Below, in pieces: positions 51,206-58,932 of a stretch of 64,000 nucleotides of DNA (its first letter is position 1; every line of letters begins with the position of its first letter). A program made the position numbers and the translations under genes. The DNA lies in assembly GCA_031177685.1 (NCBI GenBank), contig JAPSGI010000017.1:1-64000 (forward strand), in the 5' to 3' direction. Below the pieces are notes generated by a model that saw only the letters and a list, made by a program, of their open reading frames with translations, was not told the DNA's origin and did no database searches. The stretch comes from Solirubrobacteraceae bacterium (lineage in GTDB: Bacteria; Actinomycetota; Thermoleophilia; Solirubrobacterales; Solirubrobacteraceae).

Positions 51206-53148
51206 GCGCCGGCCAGCGCGGAGCGCGGGTCGCGCACCGCGGCCTCGATGCGCTCGGCGATCTTCTCGCCCGTGTAGCCGACCTCCTCGTGCAGGAGCGC
51301 CGGCTTGCCGTGCGTGACGTACCGGTCCGGCAGGCCCACCCGCAGGATGCGCGGCGTGGGGCCCGCTTCCGACAGCGCCTCCCACACGGCGGACCCGAAG
51401 CCGCCCATGAGCGTCCCCTCCTCCACCGTCACCAGCAGGTCGTGCTCGGCGGCCAGCTGGGCCATCAGCGCGGTGTCGATCGGCTTGGCGAAGCGCGCGT
51501 CGGCCACCGTGACGTCCAGCCCCGGCTCGGCGAGCAGCTCCGCGGCCTCCAGGCCCTTGCCGACGCCCGACCCGTAGCCGACGATCGCGACGCGCGAGCC
51601 CTCGCGCAGCACCTCGCCCGTACCGATCGGGATGGCCGCCGGCTCGGAGGGCAGCGCCACGCCGGCCGCCTCCCCGCGCGGGTAGCGCAGCGCGATCGGG
51701 CCCGCGTCGTGCTCGACGGCCGTGCGCAGCATGTGCACGAGCATCGCCTCGTCGCGCGGCGCCATCAGCACCATGTTGGGCAGCGGGCGCAGGTAGGCGA
51801 TGTCGAACGCGCCGTGATGCGTGGGGCCGTCGTCGCCCACCAGCCCAGCCCGGTCCATCGCGAACACCACGGGGAGCGACTGCAGGCAGACGTCGTGGAC
51901 GATCTGGTCGAAGGCGCGCTGCAGGAAGGTGGAGTAGATCGCGCACACGGGCTTGACGCCCTGCAGCGCCAGCCCCGACGCGAACAGCACCGCGTTCTGC
52001 TCGGCGATCCCCACGTCGAAGTAGCGGTCGGGCAGCTCCTTCTCCAGGATGTTCAGCCCGGTCCCCGAGTTCATGGCCGCGGTGATCCCGACCACCCGCT
52101 CGTCGCGCCGGCACTCGGCCACGAGCGCCTCGCCGAAGACCTTCGTGTACTGCGGCGGCGCGGGCTTGGCGGCCGGCTTGGCCGCCGCCTTGGCGGCCGC
52201 CGGGGCGCCGTTGGCGATCGACTTCGGCTTGGCGGCGTGCCATTTCTCCATGCCCTCGAGGTCGCCCTCCTCGGCGGGGGCGAAGCCCTTGCCCTTGACC
52301 GTCGCCACGTGGACGACGACCGGGCGCTCGGCCGCCAGCGCCTCGCGCAGCGCGCCGCGCAGCGCGTGCACGTCGTGGCCGTCGACCACGCCCATGTAGG
52401 CGAAGTCCAGCTCCTCCCACCACAGGCCCGGCGCCCAGAACGCCTTGATGGACTCCTTGAAGTGCGGACCGAACTGCTCGAAGCGCGCGCCGATGCCGCC
52501 GGGGAGCTTGGCCAGCCCGCCCTCCACGCCCTCGCGCGCCTTCCACAGCTTGGGGTTGAGGCGCATGCGGTTGAAGTAGCGCGACAGCGCGCCGACGTTG
52601 GGCGCGATCGACATCCCGTTGTCGTTGAGGACAACCACGAGCGGCGTCCCCAGGCCGCCCGCCAGGTGGACCGCCTCGAACGCCACGCCGCCGGTCATGG
52701 CGCCGTCGCCGATCACCGCGACCACGCGCCCGTCCTCGCCGTGGCCCATGCGCATGGCCTCCTTGAGGCCGACGGCGTAGCCGATCGAGGTGGAAGCGTG
52801 CCCGGCGCCCATCACGTCGTGCTCGGACTCGGCGATCGAGCAGAAGGGCGCCAGCCCGCCGTACGTGCGGATCGTGTCCAGGCGCTCGCGCCGGCCGGTC
52901 AGCACCTTGTGGGGATAGGCCTGGTGGCCCACGTCCCACAGGACCTTGTCGCGCGGGCTCTCCAGCACCGAGTGGACCGCGACCGCGAGCTCGCACGCGC
53001 CCAGGTTCGCGCCGAAGTGCCCCCCGATCTCGCCGATCGTCTCGATGATCAGCTCACGGACCTCCTGCGCGACCTGCTGCAGCTCGTCGTCGGAGAGCCC
53101 GTGCAGGTCGGCGGGGCCGTCGATGCGGTCGAGGAGGCGTTCGGTCAT
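51202..53148 (-). CDS. dxs: 1-deoxy-D-xylulose-5-phosphate synthase
   Basis: First MEP-pathway enzyme, condensing pyruvate and glyceraldehyde-3-phosphate with TPP. 648 residues from ATG53148. Seen: DVGHQAYPHKVLTGR, TPP motif VIGDGAMTGGVAFEA...LNDNG, GVVDGHD, DGPTHHGAFDIAYLR, and C-terminal VTVEEGTLMGGFGSAV. An Ala/Lys/Pro-rich linker (AAAKAAAKPAAKPAPP, ~residue 315) joins the first two domains, an unusual low-complexity insertion. ATG overlaps the prenyl synthase stop by 4 nt. Confidence 0.96.
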   Translation of the reverse strand: MTERLLDRIDGPADLHGLSDDELQQVAQEVRELIIETIGEIGGHFGANLGACELAVAVHSVLESPRDKVLWDVGHQAYPHKVLTGRRERLDTIRTYGGLAPFCSIAESEHDVMGAGHASTSIGYAVGLKEAMRMGHGEDGRVVAVIGDGAMTGGVAFEAVHLAGGLGTPLVVVLNDNGMSIAPNVGALSRYFNRMRLNPKLWKAREGVEGGLAKLPGGIGARFEQFGPHFKESIKAFWAPGLWWEELDFAYMGVVDGHDVHALRGALREALAAERPVVVHVATVKGKGFAPAEEGDLEGMEKWHAAKPKSIANGAPAAAKAAAKPAAKPAPPQYTKVFGEALVAECRRDERVVGITAAMNSGTGLNILEKELPDRYFDVGIAEQNAVLFASGLALQGVKPVCAIYSTFLQRAFDQIVHDVCLQSLPVVFAMDRAGLVGDDGPTHHGAFDIAYLRPLPNMVLMAPRDEAMLVHMLRTAVEHDAGPIALRYPRGEAAGVALPSEPAAIPIGTGEVLREGSRVAIVGYGSGVGKGLEAAELLAEPGLDVTVADARFAKPIDTALMAQLAAEHDLLVTVEEGTLMGGFGSAVWEALSEAGPTPRILRVGLPDRYVTHGKPALLHEEVGYTGEKIAERIEAAVRDPRSALAGA

Positions 53149-54050
53149 GAGGTGCGGGTGTAGATGAAGTCGGTCACTTGCTCGAGCTCCGCCGCGGCGC
53201 CGGACGGCGCCGCCTCGGCCAGCGCCGCGCGGGCGCCGGCGTGCGACTCGGCCGCCAGCTCGCGGGCCCCCTCCAGGCCGTGGGCGCTGACGTAGGTCAG
53301 CTTCCCCAGCCGCTCGTCGCTGCCCCGCGGCTTTCCGAGGCTCGCCTCGGTCCCGGTGACGTCGAGGATGTCGTCCACGATCTGGAAGAGCACGCCCAGC
53401 TCGGCGGCGAAGGCGCGATAGGCGATTGTGGCAGGTTGGCTCGCTCGCCCAAGTAGCAGAACGCACTCGACCGCGGCGGCGATCAGCCGGCCGGTCTTGA
53501 GCTCGTGCAGGCGCCGGACGCCCGCGGGCCCGGGCTCCGTCGTCTCCGCCACGTCGGCGTACTGGCCGCCCACCATGCCCTGGACGCCGGTGGCGCCGGC
53601 CAGCTCGCGCGCGGCGGCCAGCACGTCGGCGGGGTCGCCCGCTTGGTCGCCGAGCAGCAGCCGGAAGGCCTCGGCGTACAGCGCGTCGCCGGCCAGGATC
53701 GCCACGTCCTCCCCGAAGCGCACGTGGCAGGTCGGACCGCCCCGGCGCAGGTCGTCGTCGTCCATTGCCGGCAGGTCGTCGTGGATCAGCGAGTACGTGT
53801 GGATCAGCTCCACCGCAGCGGCGAAGGGCAGGACGCCCGCGGGGTCGCGGCCGATGGCCTTGGCGGTGGCCAGCGCGAGCACCGGGCGGATCCGCTTGCC
53901 GCCCGCCAGCAGCGAATAGCGCATGGCCTCCTCCAGCCCGGCGGTGGCCGCCTCGCGCGAGAAGCGCAGGCCCGCGAGGTACTCCTCGACGGCCGCCTGC
54001 AGCTGCTCCGGGTAGCGCGTGGTCGCGCGCGTCACGATCACTGCGCGCAT
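53145..54050 (-). CDS. ispA: Polyprenyl (farnesyl/geranylgeranyl) diphosphate synthase
   Basis: 301 residues from ATG54050. First Asp-rich motif HDDLPAMDDDDLRRG, second FQIVDDILD, and GGKRIRPVLALA for IPP binding. The DDxx(xx)D spacing with two inserted residues is that of the bacterial IspA type (C15/C20). Coupled to dxs, so it makes the precursor chain straight from the MEP pathway. Chain length cannot be fixed by eye. Confidence 0.92.
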   Translation of the reverse strand: MRAVIVTRATTRYPEQLQAAVEEYLAGLRFSREAATAGLEEAMRYSLLAGGKRIRPVLALATAKAIGRDPAGVLPFAAAVELIHTYSLIHDDLPAMDDDDLRRGGPTCHVRFGEDVAILAGDALYAEAFRLLLGDQAGDPADVLAAARELAGATGVQGMVGGQYADVAETTEPGPAGVRRLHELKTGRLIAAAVECVLLLGRASQPATIAYRAFAAELGVLFQIVDDILDVTGTEASLGKPRGSDERLGKLTYVSAHGLEGARELAAESHAGARAALAEAAPSGAAAELEQVTDFIYTRTS

Positions 54051-54078
54051 TGTCCCGCATCCGGGCCGGCGGGCAGTG

Positions 54079-54279
54079 CTACAGCAGGCTGTCCTGGCCG
54101 GGCGCGGGCTCGCTCGCGCGAGCCGCACGGTCCAGCTCGGCCGCCGCGCGCGACGCCAGCCGGGCGCACTCGGCGACCAGCTCGGCCGCCGCGCCGGCGT
54201 CGAGGTCGCCGGCGCGCAGACGTGCGGCGGCGTTCTCGAGGTCGCCGGCCAGGCTGTCGAGGTCGGGCGTCTCGGTCAT
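54079..54279 (-). CDS. xseB: Exodeoxyribonuclease VII small subunit
   Basis: 66 residues. The signature LENAAARLRAGDLDAGAAAELVAECARLASRAAAELD is the XseB helical hairpin. It needs XseA to form active exonuclease VII. In many genomes xseA directly precedes it; here nusB overlaps it by 4 nt, so xseA is elsewhere or absent. Confidence 0.85.
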   Translation of the reverse strand: MTETPDLDSLAGDLENAAARLRAGDLDAGAAAELVAECARLASRAAAELDRAARASEPAPGQDSLL

Positions 54280-54686
54280 CGCGTGGAGGGATTCTGCCGC
54301 AGCTCCTCCAGCGCGGCGCCCAGGATCCCGTTGACGAACGCCGGAGCCTGCGCGGAGCAGAACGTCTTGGCCGTCTCCACGGCCTCCTCGATCGCGCCCT
54401 CCGCCGGGATCGGCGCCTCGCCGGGGAGCTCGCCGGCGTGGCGCAGCTCGTACAGCGCGGCGCGCAGGATCGAGCGCTCCAGCGGCGCGATGCGGTCCAG
54501 CGCCCAGCCGTGCGCGTGGCGCTCGATCAACGCGTCGAGCTCCTCGCGGTGGGCCTCCACCCCGCGCGCGAGCGACCGGGTGAAGGCGGACGCGTCGCGC
54601 GGCAGCGCCGCCTCGAGGTCCTGCCCCGTGGCGTCCTGCTGGTAGAGCGCGAAGACGGCCGCCCGCCGCTGGTCGCGCCGGCGCAC
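54276..54686 (-). CDS. nusB: Transcription antitermination factor NusB
   Basis: All-helical NusB domain, 136 residues from GTG54686. Seen: RRRDQRRAAVFALYQQD at the start, LERSILRAALYELRH in the middle and EEAVETAKTFCSAQAPAFVNGILGA at the end. Works with NusE at rRNA boxA sites. The GTG overlaps the efp stop by 1 nt (TAGTG), and xseB overlaps its end by 4 nt, so efp-nusB-xseB are tightly coupled. Confidence 0.95.
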   Translation of the reverse strand: MRRRDQRRAAVFALYQQDATGQDLEAALPRDASAFTRSLARGVEAHREELDALIERHAHGWALDRIAPLERSILRAALYELRHAGELPGEAPIPAEGAIEEAVETAKTFCSAQAPAFVNGILGAALEELRQNPSTR

Positions 54687-55246
54687 TACGCGCGCGAGAC
54701 GTACTCGCCGGAGCGGGTGTCCACCCGGATCGTCTCGCCCGTCTCGATGAACAGGGGGACCTGGATGGTCGCGCCGGTCTCCAGCGTGGCGGGCTTGTTG
54801 CCGCCGCCGGAGGCGGTGTCGCCTCGCAGCCCCGGCTCGGTTTCCGTGACCTCCAGGTTCACCGCGCTGGGCAGCTGGATGTCCGACGGCTGCTCGTCGA
54901 TGAACAGGACGTCGATCTCGTCGGATGGCTTGAGCCAGCGCAGCGTCTCCGCCAGCGTGCCCTGCGGGATCGTCATCTGCTCGTAGGTGGCGGCGTCCAT
55001 GAAGTGCGCGTCGGTCCCGTCCGCGTAGAGGAACTGCATCTTGCGCGACTCCGTCCGCACGGACCGGAACTTCTCTCCCGCGCGGAACGTCCTGTCGATG
55101 ACCGCACCGTCGGACGCCCGCCGCAGCTTCGTGCGCACGAACGCCCCGCCCTTCCCCGGCTTGACGTGCTGGAACTCGAGGACCTTGAAGACGACCCCGT
55201 CGACCTCGATGTGGTTGCCGTTCTTGAGCTGGTTGGTGGAGATCAT
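54686..55246 (-). CDS. efp: Elongation factor P
   Basis: Relieves ribosome stalling at polyproline. 186 residues from ATG55246; the track ORF is a long extension. N-terminal KOW-like domain with the loop VKPGKGGAFVRTKLRR, where the tip residue is Lys. OB domains end with NLEVTETEPGLRGDTASGG and GETIRVDTRSGEYVSRA, a diagnostic C-terminus. First gene of efp-nusB-xseB. Confidence 0.96.
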   Translation of the reverse strand: MISTNQLKNGNHIEVDGVVFKVLEFQHVKPGKGGAFVRTKLRRASDGAVIDRTFRAGEKFRSVRTESRKMQFLYADGTDAHFMDAATYEQMTIPQGTLAETLRWLKPSDEIDVLFIDEQPSDIQLPSAVNLEVTETEPGLRGDTASGGGNKPATLETGATIQVPLFIETGETIRVDTRSGEYVSRA

Positions 55247-55294
55247 GCTCGCGCGGAAGGCTAGTGGCGGTTCGCCTCGGACGGCGGTCACGTA

Positions 55295-55300
55295 TATCGT
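55295..55300 (+). promoter_or_regulatory. Putative -10 box (TATCGT) for the GNAT gene
   Basis: TATCGT ends 6 nt before GTG55307. Confidence 0.45.
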
Positions 55301-55306
55301 CGCGCG

Positions 55307-55843
55307 GTGGGACCGGGGGTCGACATTCGCGTCGCCGTGCCCGACGACGCTGCGGCCGTCGCCCGGATCGGCCGCGCGGCGCTGCCCGCGCAGTACGCCG
55401 GGCAGGTCGACCAGGCGGCCATCGACGCCGCCGTCCGGCAGACGTACTCGGACGCGGCCGTGGCGGACTGCATCCGCCGCTGCGCCGACGCCGGCGACGC
55501 GCACTTCCTGGTGGCGGAGCAGGACGGACGGATCGCGGGATTCCTTCACTTCGACTGCTTCGGGCCCGAGCCCGAGCTGCACCGCCTCTACGTGTCCGCG
55601 CAGGTCCGGAGCCGCGGAACCGGCGCTGCGCTGCTGGACGCGTTGCACGAGCGGCTCGCGCCGCCGGGCGGCTACATGCTGCTGGTGGTCGCGGGCAACG
55701 ACCGGGCGGTCCGGTTCTACGAGCGTCAGGGGCTGCGCGTCGCCGAGGAGGTCGACGGCCTGACGTACTACCGCGAGCACATGGGCGTCGAGTTCCCGGC
55801 CGGCACGCGGCCGTTCGCGCTGCTGGTCATGCGCCGCGACTAG
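55307..55843 (+). CDS. GNAT N-acetyltransferase
   Basis: 178 residues from GTG55307. Acetyl-CoA site ELHRLYVSAQVRSRGTGAALLDAL (RSRGTG), followed by VVAGNDRAVRFYERQGLRVAEEV, the standard GNAT end. The first half (IGRAALPAQYAGQVDQAAIDAAV) resembles RimI/YitH-like acetyltransferases of unknown substrate. Divergent from efp; converges on the MBL-like gene by 4 nt. First gene of the accessory stretch. Confidence 0.9.
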   Translation: MGPGVDIRVAVPDDAAAVARIGRAALPAQYAGQVDQAAIDAAVRQTYSDAAVADCIRRCADAGDAHFLVAEQDGRIAGFLHFDCFGPEPELHRLYVSAQVRSRGTGAALLDALHERLAPPGGYMLLVVAGNDRAVRFYERQGLRVAEEVDGLTYYREHMGVEFPAGTRPFALLVMRRD

Positions 55844-56430
55844 GCCCGCGACTCGACGAACTCGCGCAGCACGGCCTTGCCGCCGCTGGCGACGGGCTCG
55901 CCGTGGGCGAACAGCAGCGCGTCGAAGTCCTCCTCGAGCAGCGGCACGAGCCCCTCGACGATGCCGGCCTTCACGGCCGCCGGGTCGTCGCCGAGGTACT
56001 GGTCGGGCGGGTGGCCGAGTCCGCCGTAGTTGACGATGCCGTCGCCGAAGGCCAGCGCGCCGGGGCCGGCGGCGACGTGCAGCGCGGCGTCGTCGGGGCA
56101 GATGCGCCCGAACGCGAGGACCCGGACACCGGGCGCGAGCTCGGCGCCGGCGTCGTAGCCCTGTACCTCCACGCCAGCGCCTTCGAACTCGTGCAGGCCG
56201 GAGCGGTGCGCCAGGACCGGCACGCCGAGGTCGGGGGCGCTGCGCAGGTGATGGCGCACGGTCAGCACCGCGCGCGCGACGTCGTGTCCCAGCCACTCCG
56301 GCCCCTCGCCCTCCGGCAGCAGCGGGTCCAGCGCCGTGCCCGAGTCCGTGAGCAGGTACGAGCTTACGTCCATGCCGAGGTTGGGATGGCGCGCCTGCCA
56401 GTGCAGGACGCCGGGGACGATCTCTCGCAT
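55840..56430 (-). CDS. Metallo-beta-lactamase-like fold protein, motif degenerate
   Basis: 196 residues. The strand order VPGVLHWQARHPNLGMDVSSYLLTDSGTALDPLLP, then AVLTVRHHLRSAP, GIVNYGGLGHPPDQYLG and LLFAHGEPV fits the MBL fold. The catalytic HxHxDH is replaced by RHHLRS, while the final His (AHGEP) and an Asp (FGDG) remain. It may bind one metal or none. Similar degenerate MBL proteins occur in actinobacteria with no known function. Divergent from the toxin-antitoxin pair. Confidence 0.8.
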   Translation of the reverse strand: MREIVPGVLHWQARHPNLGMDVSSYLLTDSGTALDPLLPEGEGPEWLGHDVARAVLTVRHHLRSAPDLGVPVLAHRSGLHEFEGAGVEVQGYDAGAELAPGVRVLAFGRICPDDAALHVAAGPGALAFGDGIVNYGGLGHPPDQYLGDDPAAVKAGIVEGLVPLLEEDFDALLFAHGEPVASGGKAVLREFVESRA

Positions 56431-56454
56431 GGGCGAAGCCTACGCTTGCACACG

Positions 56455-56470
56455 AATCTGATAATCTGAT
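56455..56470 (+). repeat. Tandem 8-bp direct repeat (AATCTGAT x2), likely TA operator
   Basis: Two perfect contiguous copies of AATCTGAT, 3 nt before the antitoxin ATG, in an AT-rich patch that stands out from the local GC content. It includes a -10-like GATAAT. Likely the autoregulatory site of the toxin-antitoxin pair. Confidence 0.6.
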
Positions 56471-56473
56471 CCG

Positions 56474-56725
56474 ATGCAGCGGCTGACCGCAACCGAGGCG
56501 GCGCGTCGGTTTTCCGACGTTCTGGACGCCGTGGAGATGGGCCGCGAGAGCTTCGTGGTCGTCCGCCGCGGGCGTGAGGTGGCCACCATCTCCCCCGCCG
56601 TAGCAGCCACCGGGAAGCGCCTGAATACGCTGCTCGACCAGCACCGCCCAGACCCGGGCTGGTCACGTGAGCTGCAGGAGATGCGCGCCTCGCTCGTCGA
56701 GGACGCGGACGCATGGAGCGACTGA
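56474..56725 (+). CDS. Phd/YefM-family antitoxin
   Basis: 83 residues. MQRLTATEAARRFSDVLDAVEMGRESFVVVRRGREVATISPA is the Phd/YefM DNA-binding fold. The C-terminal helical tail (WSRELQEMRASLVEDADAWSD) should wrap the toxin. Overlaps the vapC-type gene by 13 nt. Represses its own promoter, probably via the AATCTGAT repeats. Confidence 0.92.
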   Translation: MQRLTATEAARRFSDVLDAVEMGRESFVVVRRGREVATISPAVAATGKRLNTLLDQHRPDPGWSRELQEMRASLVEDADAWSD

Positions 56726-57111
56726 TCGTCGACACAACGGTCCTCGTCGCGGCCGAACGCGCTGGGTCCGGTCTGGCCGACGCCATCGGAGACGCCGACG
56801 ACGTCGCCATCGCCGCCGTCACAGCAGCGGAGCTGCTCGTCGGCGTCGAGTTGGCTGACGGCCGGCGGCGAAACCGGCGCGCGGCCTTCGTCGAGGCGGT
56901 GCTCGCCGAGATTCCCGTCGAGCCGTATGACGTCGAGACGGCCCACGCGCATGCCGGTCTGCTCGCGCACACACGGCGCAGCGGCCGCGTGCGCGGCGCA
57001 CACGACCTCCTGATCGCGGCCACCGCCATCGCGACCCGTCGCGCCGTCGTCACCGACGACGCCGCCGGGTTCGACGGCTTGCCCGGACTGGAGCTGCGCT
57101 CCGGCGGTTGA
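56713..57111 (+). CDS. PIN-domain toxin (VapC type)
   Basis: 132 residues from ATG56713. PIN acidic residues: Asp in LIVDTTVLVAAE, Glu in VTAAELLVGVE, Asp in GAHDLLIAATA and Asp in AVVTDDAAGF. VapC toxins are Mg-dependent RNases cutting tRNA or rRNA. Paired with a Phd/YefM antitoxin, a common combination. The set marks the 55.3-58.9 kb stretch as accessory. Confidence 0.92.
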   Translation: MERLIVDTTVLVAAERAGSGLADAIGDADDVAIAAVTAAELLVGVELADGRRRNRRAAFVEAVLAEIPVEPYDVETAHAHAGLLAHTRRSGRVRGAHDLLIAATAIATRRAVVTDDAAGFDGLPGLELRSGG

Positions 57112-57156
57112 CAGCGGCCTCCGCGAAGACCACGATGGGCGCATGGCGGGCGGGGC

Positions 57157-57969
57157 GTGAGGCGACACCTCAGCTACGCGAACGTGGTCTCGAGCCTGGC
57201 GCTGTTCTGCGCCCTCGGCGGTGGGGCGGTGGCGGCCGTGAATCTGCGCTCGGGTGAGGTGAAGAGCCGCCACGTCGCGCGCAACGCGATCACGTCGCTG
57301 AAGGTGCGCGACTTCTCCTTGCTGCGACGCGACTTTCGCCGCAACCAGCTTCCGCGCGGCGCGCGGGGGGCGCCCGGCACACCGGGCGCGCAGGGCGCGG
57401 CCGGCTCGGACGCGAGCGTGAACGGCGTGGCCGCCGGGGGTGCTCTGGCGGGTACCTACCCCAACCCCGGGATCGCCGCCGGGGCGGTGGGCTCTGCGCA
57501 GCTGGCGGGGGGCTCCGTAGGGGCGGCGCAGCGGGCGCTGACCCCGCTGGTACACGCAGGCGTGTTTCCCTTCAACGACGTGCCGACCAACGTCCAGACG
57601 ACCTTCACGCTCGCGACGTCGACCACGTCCGATCCGCTCGACATGCACTCCGGCGCGGATCTCACACGCCTGACCGCGCCGATCGACGGGTTCTACCGGG
57701 CCGACGTCGCGGTCACGTGGGACAACCCCTCGGTCGCCGGCCGGCGCGAGCTGTGGAGCTTCGTCCAGCGGGTCTCCGGAGGGACCGTCCTGTCCCCCCT
57801 GAGCCGCGTCGCCGCGGCTCCCGACGGCGACACCCTCCACACGGGGTGGTCCATGATCCGGCTCAGCGCAGGCGACAAGATCAGCTTCCGGGGCGTTCAA
57901 ACGAGTCCGGTGGCGGTGGACGTGCTCGGCGGCGACGCCGCCCTGGTCTGGCTCGGACCGCTCAGCTAG
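57157..57969 (+). CDS. Secreted or anchored collagen-like repeat protein
   Basis: 270 residues from GTG57157. N-terminus RRHLSYANVVSSLALFCALGGGAVAA is a signal/anchor typical of a family expanded in Solirubrobacterales (from memory). Then SRHVARNAITSLKVRDFSLLRRDF, a short collagen-like GxY run (RGAPGTPGAQGAAGSD), a phage-tail-like GGALAGTYPNPGIAAGAVG, and a C-terminal ~140-residue beta-rich, C1q/TNF-like head (DGFYRADVAVTWDN...SAGDKISFRG). Likely a surface trimer. No partner genes seen. Confidence 0.82.
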   Translation: MRRHLSYANVVSSLALFCALGGGAVAAVNLRSGEVKSRHVARNAITSLKVRDFSLLRRDFRRNQLPRGARGAPGTPGAQGAAGSDASVNGVAAGGALAGTYPNPGIAAGAVGSAQLAGGSVGAAQRALTPLVHAGVFPFNDVPTNVQTTFTLATSTTSDPLDMHSGADLTRLTAPIDGFYRADVAVTWDNPSVAGRRELWSFVQRVSGGTVLSPLSRVAAAPDGDTLHTGWSMIRLSAGDKISFRGVQTSPVAVDVLGGDAALVWLGPLS

Positions 57970-57972
57970 CCG

Positions 57973-58932
57973 ATGCTCCACGAGCGCTTCCCCGCCACGC
58001 GCGAGACCCTGCCGCGCGTGGAGCTGTGCCGGCTGCCCACCCCCGTGCGGCGACTGACCGGATTGGAGACCGGACACGAGCTGTGGGTCAAGGACGACTC
58101 CCGCTCCGCGCCGCTGTGGGGCGGCAACAAGCCGCGCAAGCTGGAGTGGATCCTGGCCGACGCGCGAGCGCAGGGGCGGCGCACGATCCTCACGTTCGGC
58201 GGGCTGGGCACAAACCATGGGCTGGCCACGGCGCTGTACGCCCGGGAGCTCGGCATGCGCACCGTCCTCGCGCTCGTCGACCAGCCGCGCGACGAGCACG
58301 TGGAGGCCCAGCTCGTGCGCATCCGGGCCAGCGGGGCGCGCGTCCACCGCACGCGAACCTCGCCCCGCACGGTGCTCGCGCTCCCCTACCTCATGGCGCG
58401 CTATCGGCGGCCGTACCTGCTGCCCGTGGGAGGCTCGTCGCCGGTCGGCGCGGTGGGCTTCGTGGAGGCGGCGCTGGAGCTGGGCGCGCAGGTGGAGGCC
58501 GGCGAGCTGCCCGAGCCCGAGCGGATCGTGCTGGCGCTGGGCTCCGGCGGCAGCGTGGCCGGGCTGATGGTCGGACTGGGCCTGGCCGGCCTGCGCACGC
58601 GCGTGCACGCCGTCCTCGTCAACGACAAGCTGCGCCTCGACAAGCCGCGGCTCACCCGACTGGCGCAGCGCACGCGCCGCCTGCTGCGCCGCCGCGGTGC
58701 CGAGCTACCCGCGGCCCCGCTGGCCGAGCTCGACGTCGTCCGCGACTTCATGGGCGCCGGCTACGGGCACCCGATCCCCCAGGCCGGCGACGCGATCCGG
58801 CGCGCGCGCGAGGCCGCGGACCTGACCCTGGAGTCCGTCTACACCGGCAAGACGATGGCCGCCGTGCTGGCGGGCGCGATCCGCGGCGACGGCCCGCTGC
58901 TCTACTGGCACACGCACAGCGCGCCGCGCTAG
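57973..58932 (+). CDS. PLP-dependent enzyme, D-cysteine desulfhydrase/ACC deaminase family
   Basis: 319 residues, fold-type II. Seen: LPTPVRRLTGLE, WVKDDSRSAPLWGGNKPRKLEWIL with the PLP-binding Lys, LTFGGLGTNHGLATAL, and the phosphate loop LGSGGSVAGLMVG. Members degrade D-cysteine or 1-aminocyclopropane-1-carboxylate. The C-terminus ends early (YTGKTMAAVLAGAIRGDGPLLYWHTH), as usual. Starts 3 nt after the collagen-like gene's stop, so they are co-transcribed; convergent with the L,D-transpeptidase. Confidence 0.88.
   Translation: MLHERFPATRETLPRVELCRLPTPVRRLTGLETGHELWVKDDSRSAPLWGGNKPRKLEWILADARAQGRRTILTFGGLGTNHGLATALYARELGMRTVLALVDQPRDEHVEAQLVRIRASGARVHRTRTSPRTVLALPYLMARYRRPYLLPVGGSSPVGAVGFVEAALELGAQVEAGELPEPERIVLALGSGGSVAGLMVGLGLAGLRTRVHAVLVNDKLRLDKPRLTRLAQRTRRLLRRRGAELPAAPLAELDVVRDFMGAGYGHPIPQAGDAIRRAREAADLTLESVYTGKTMAAVLAGAIRGDGPLLYWHTHSAPR

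Noticed and set aside
52140-52215. Lys/Ala-rich stretch in dxs as a frameshift
   Set aside because: Frame is kept on both sides and the composition is a plausible interdomain linker.
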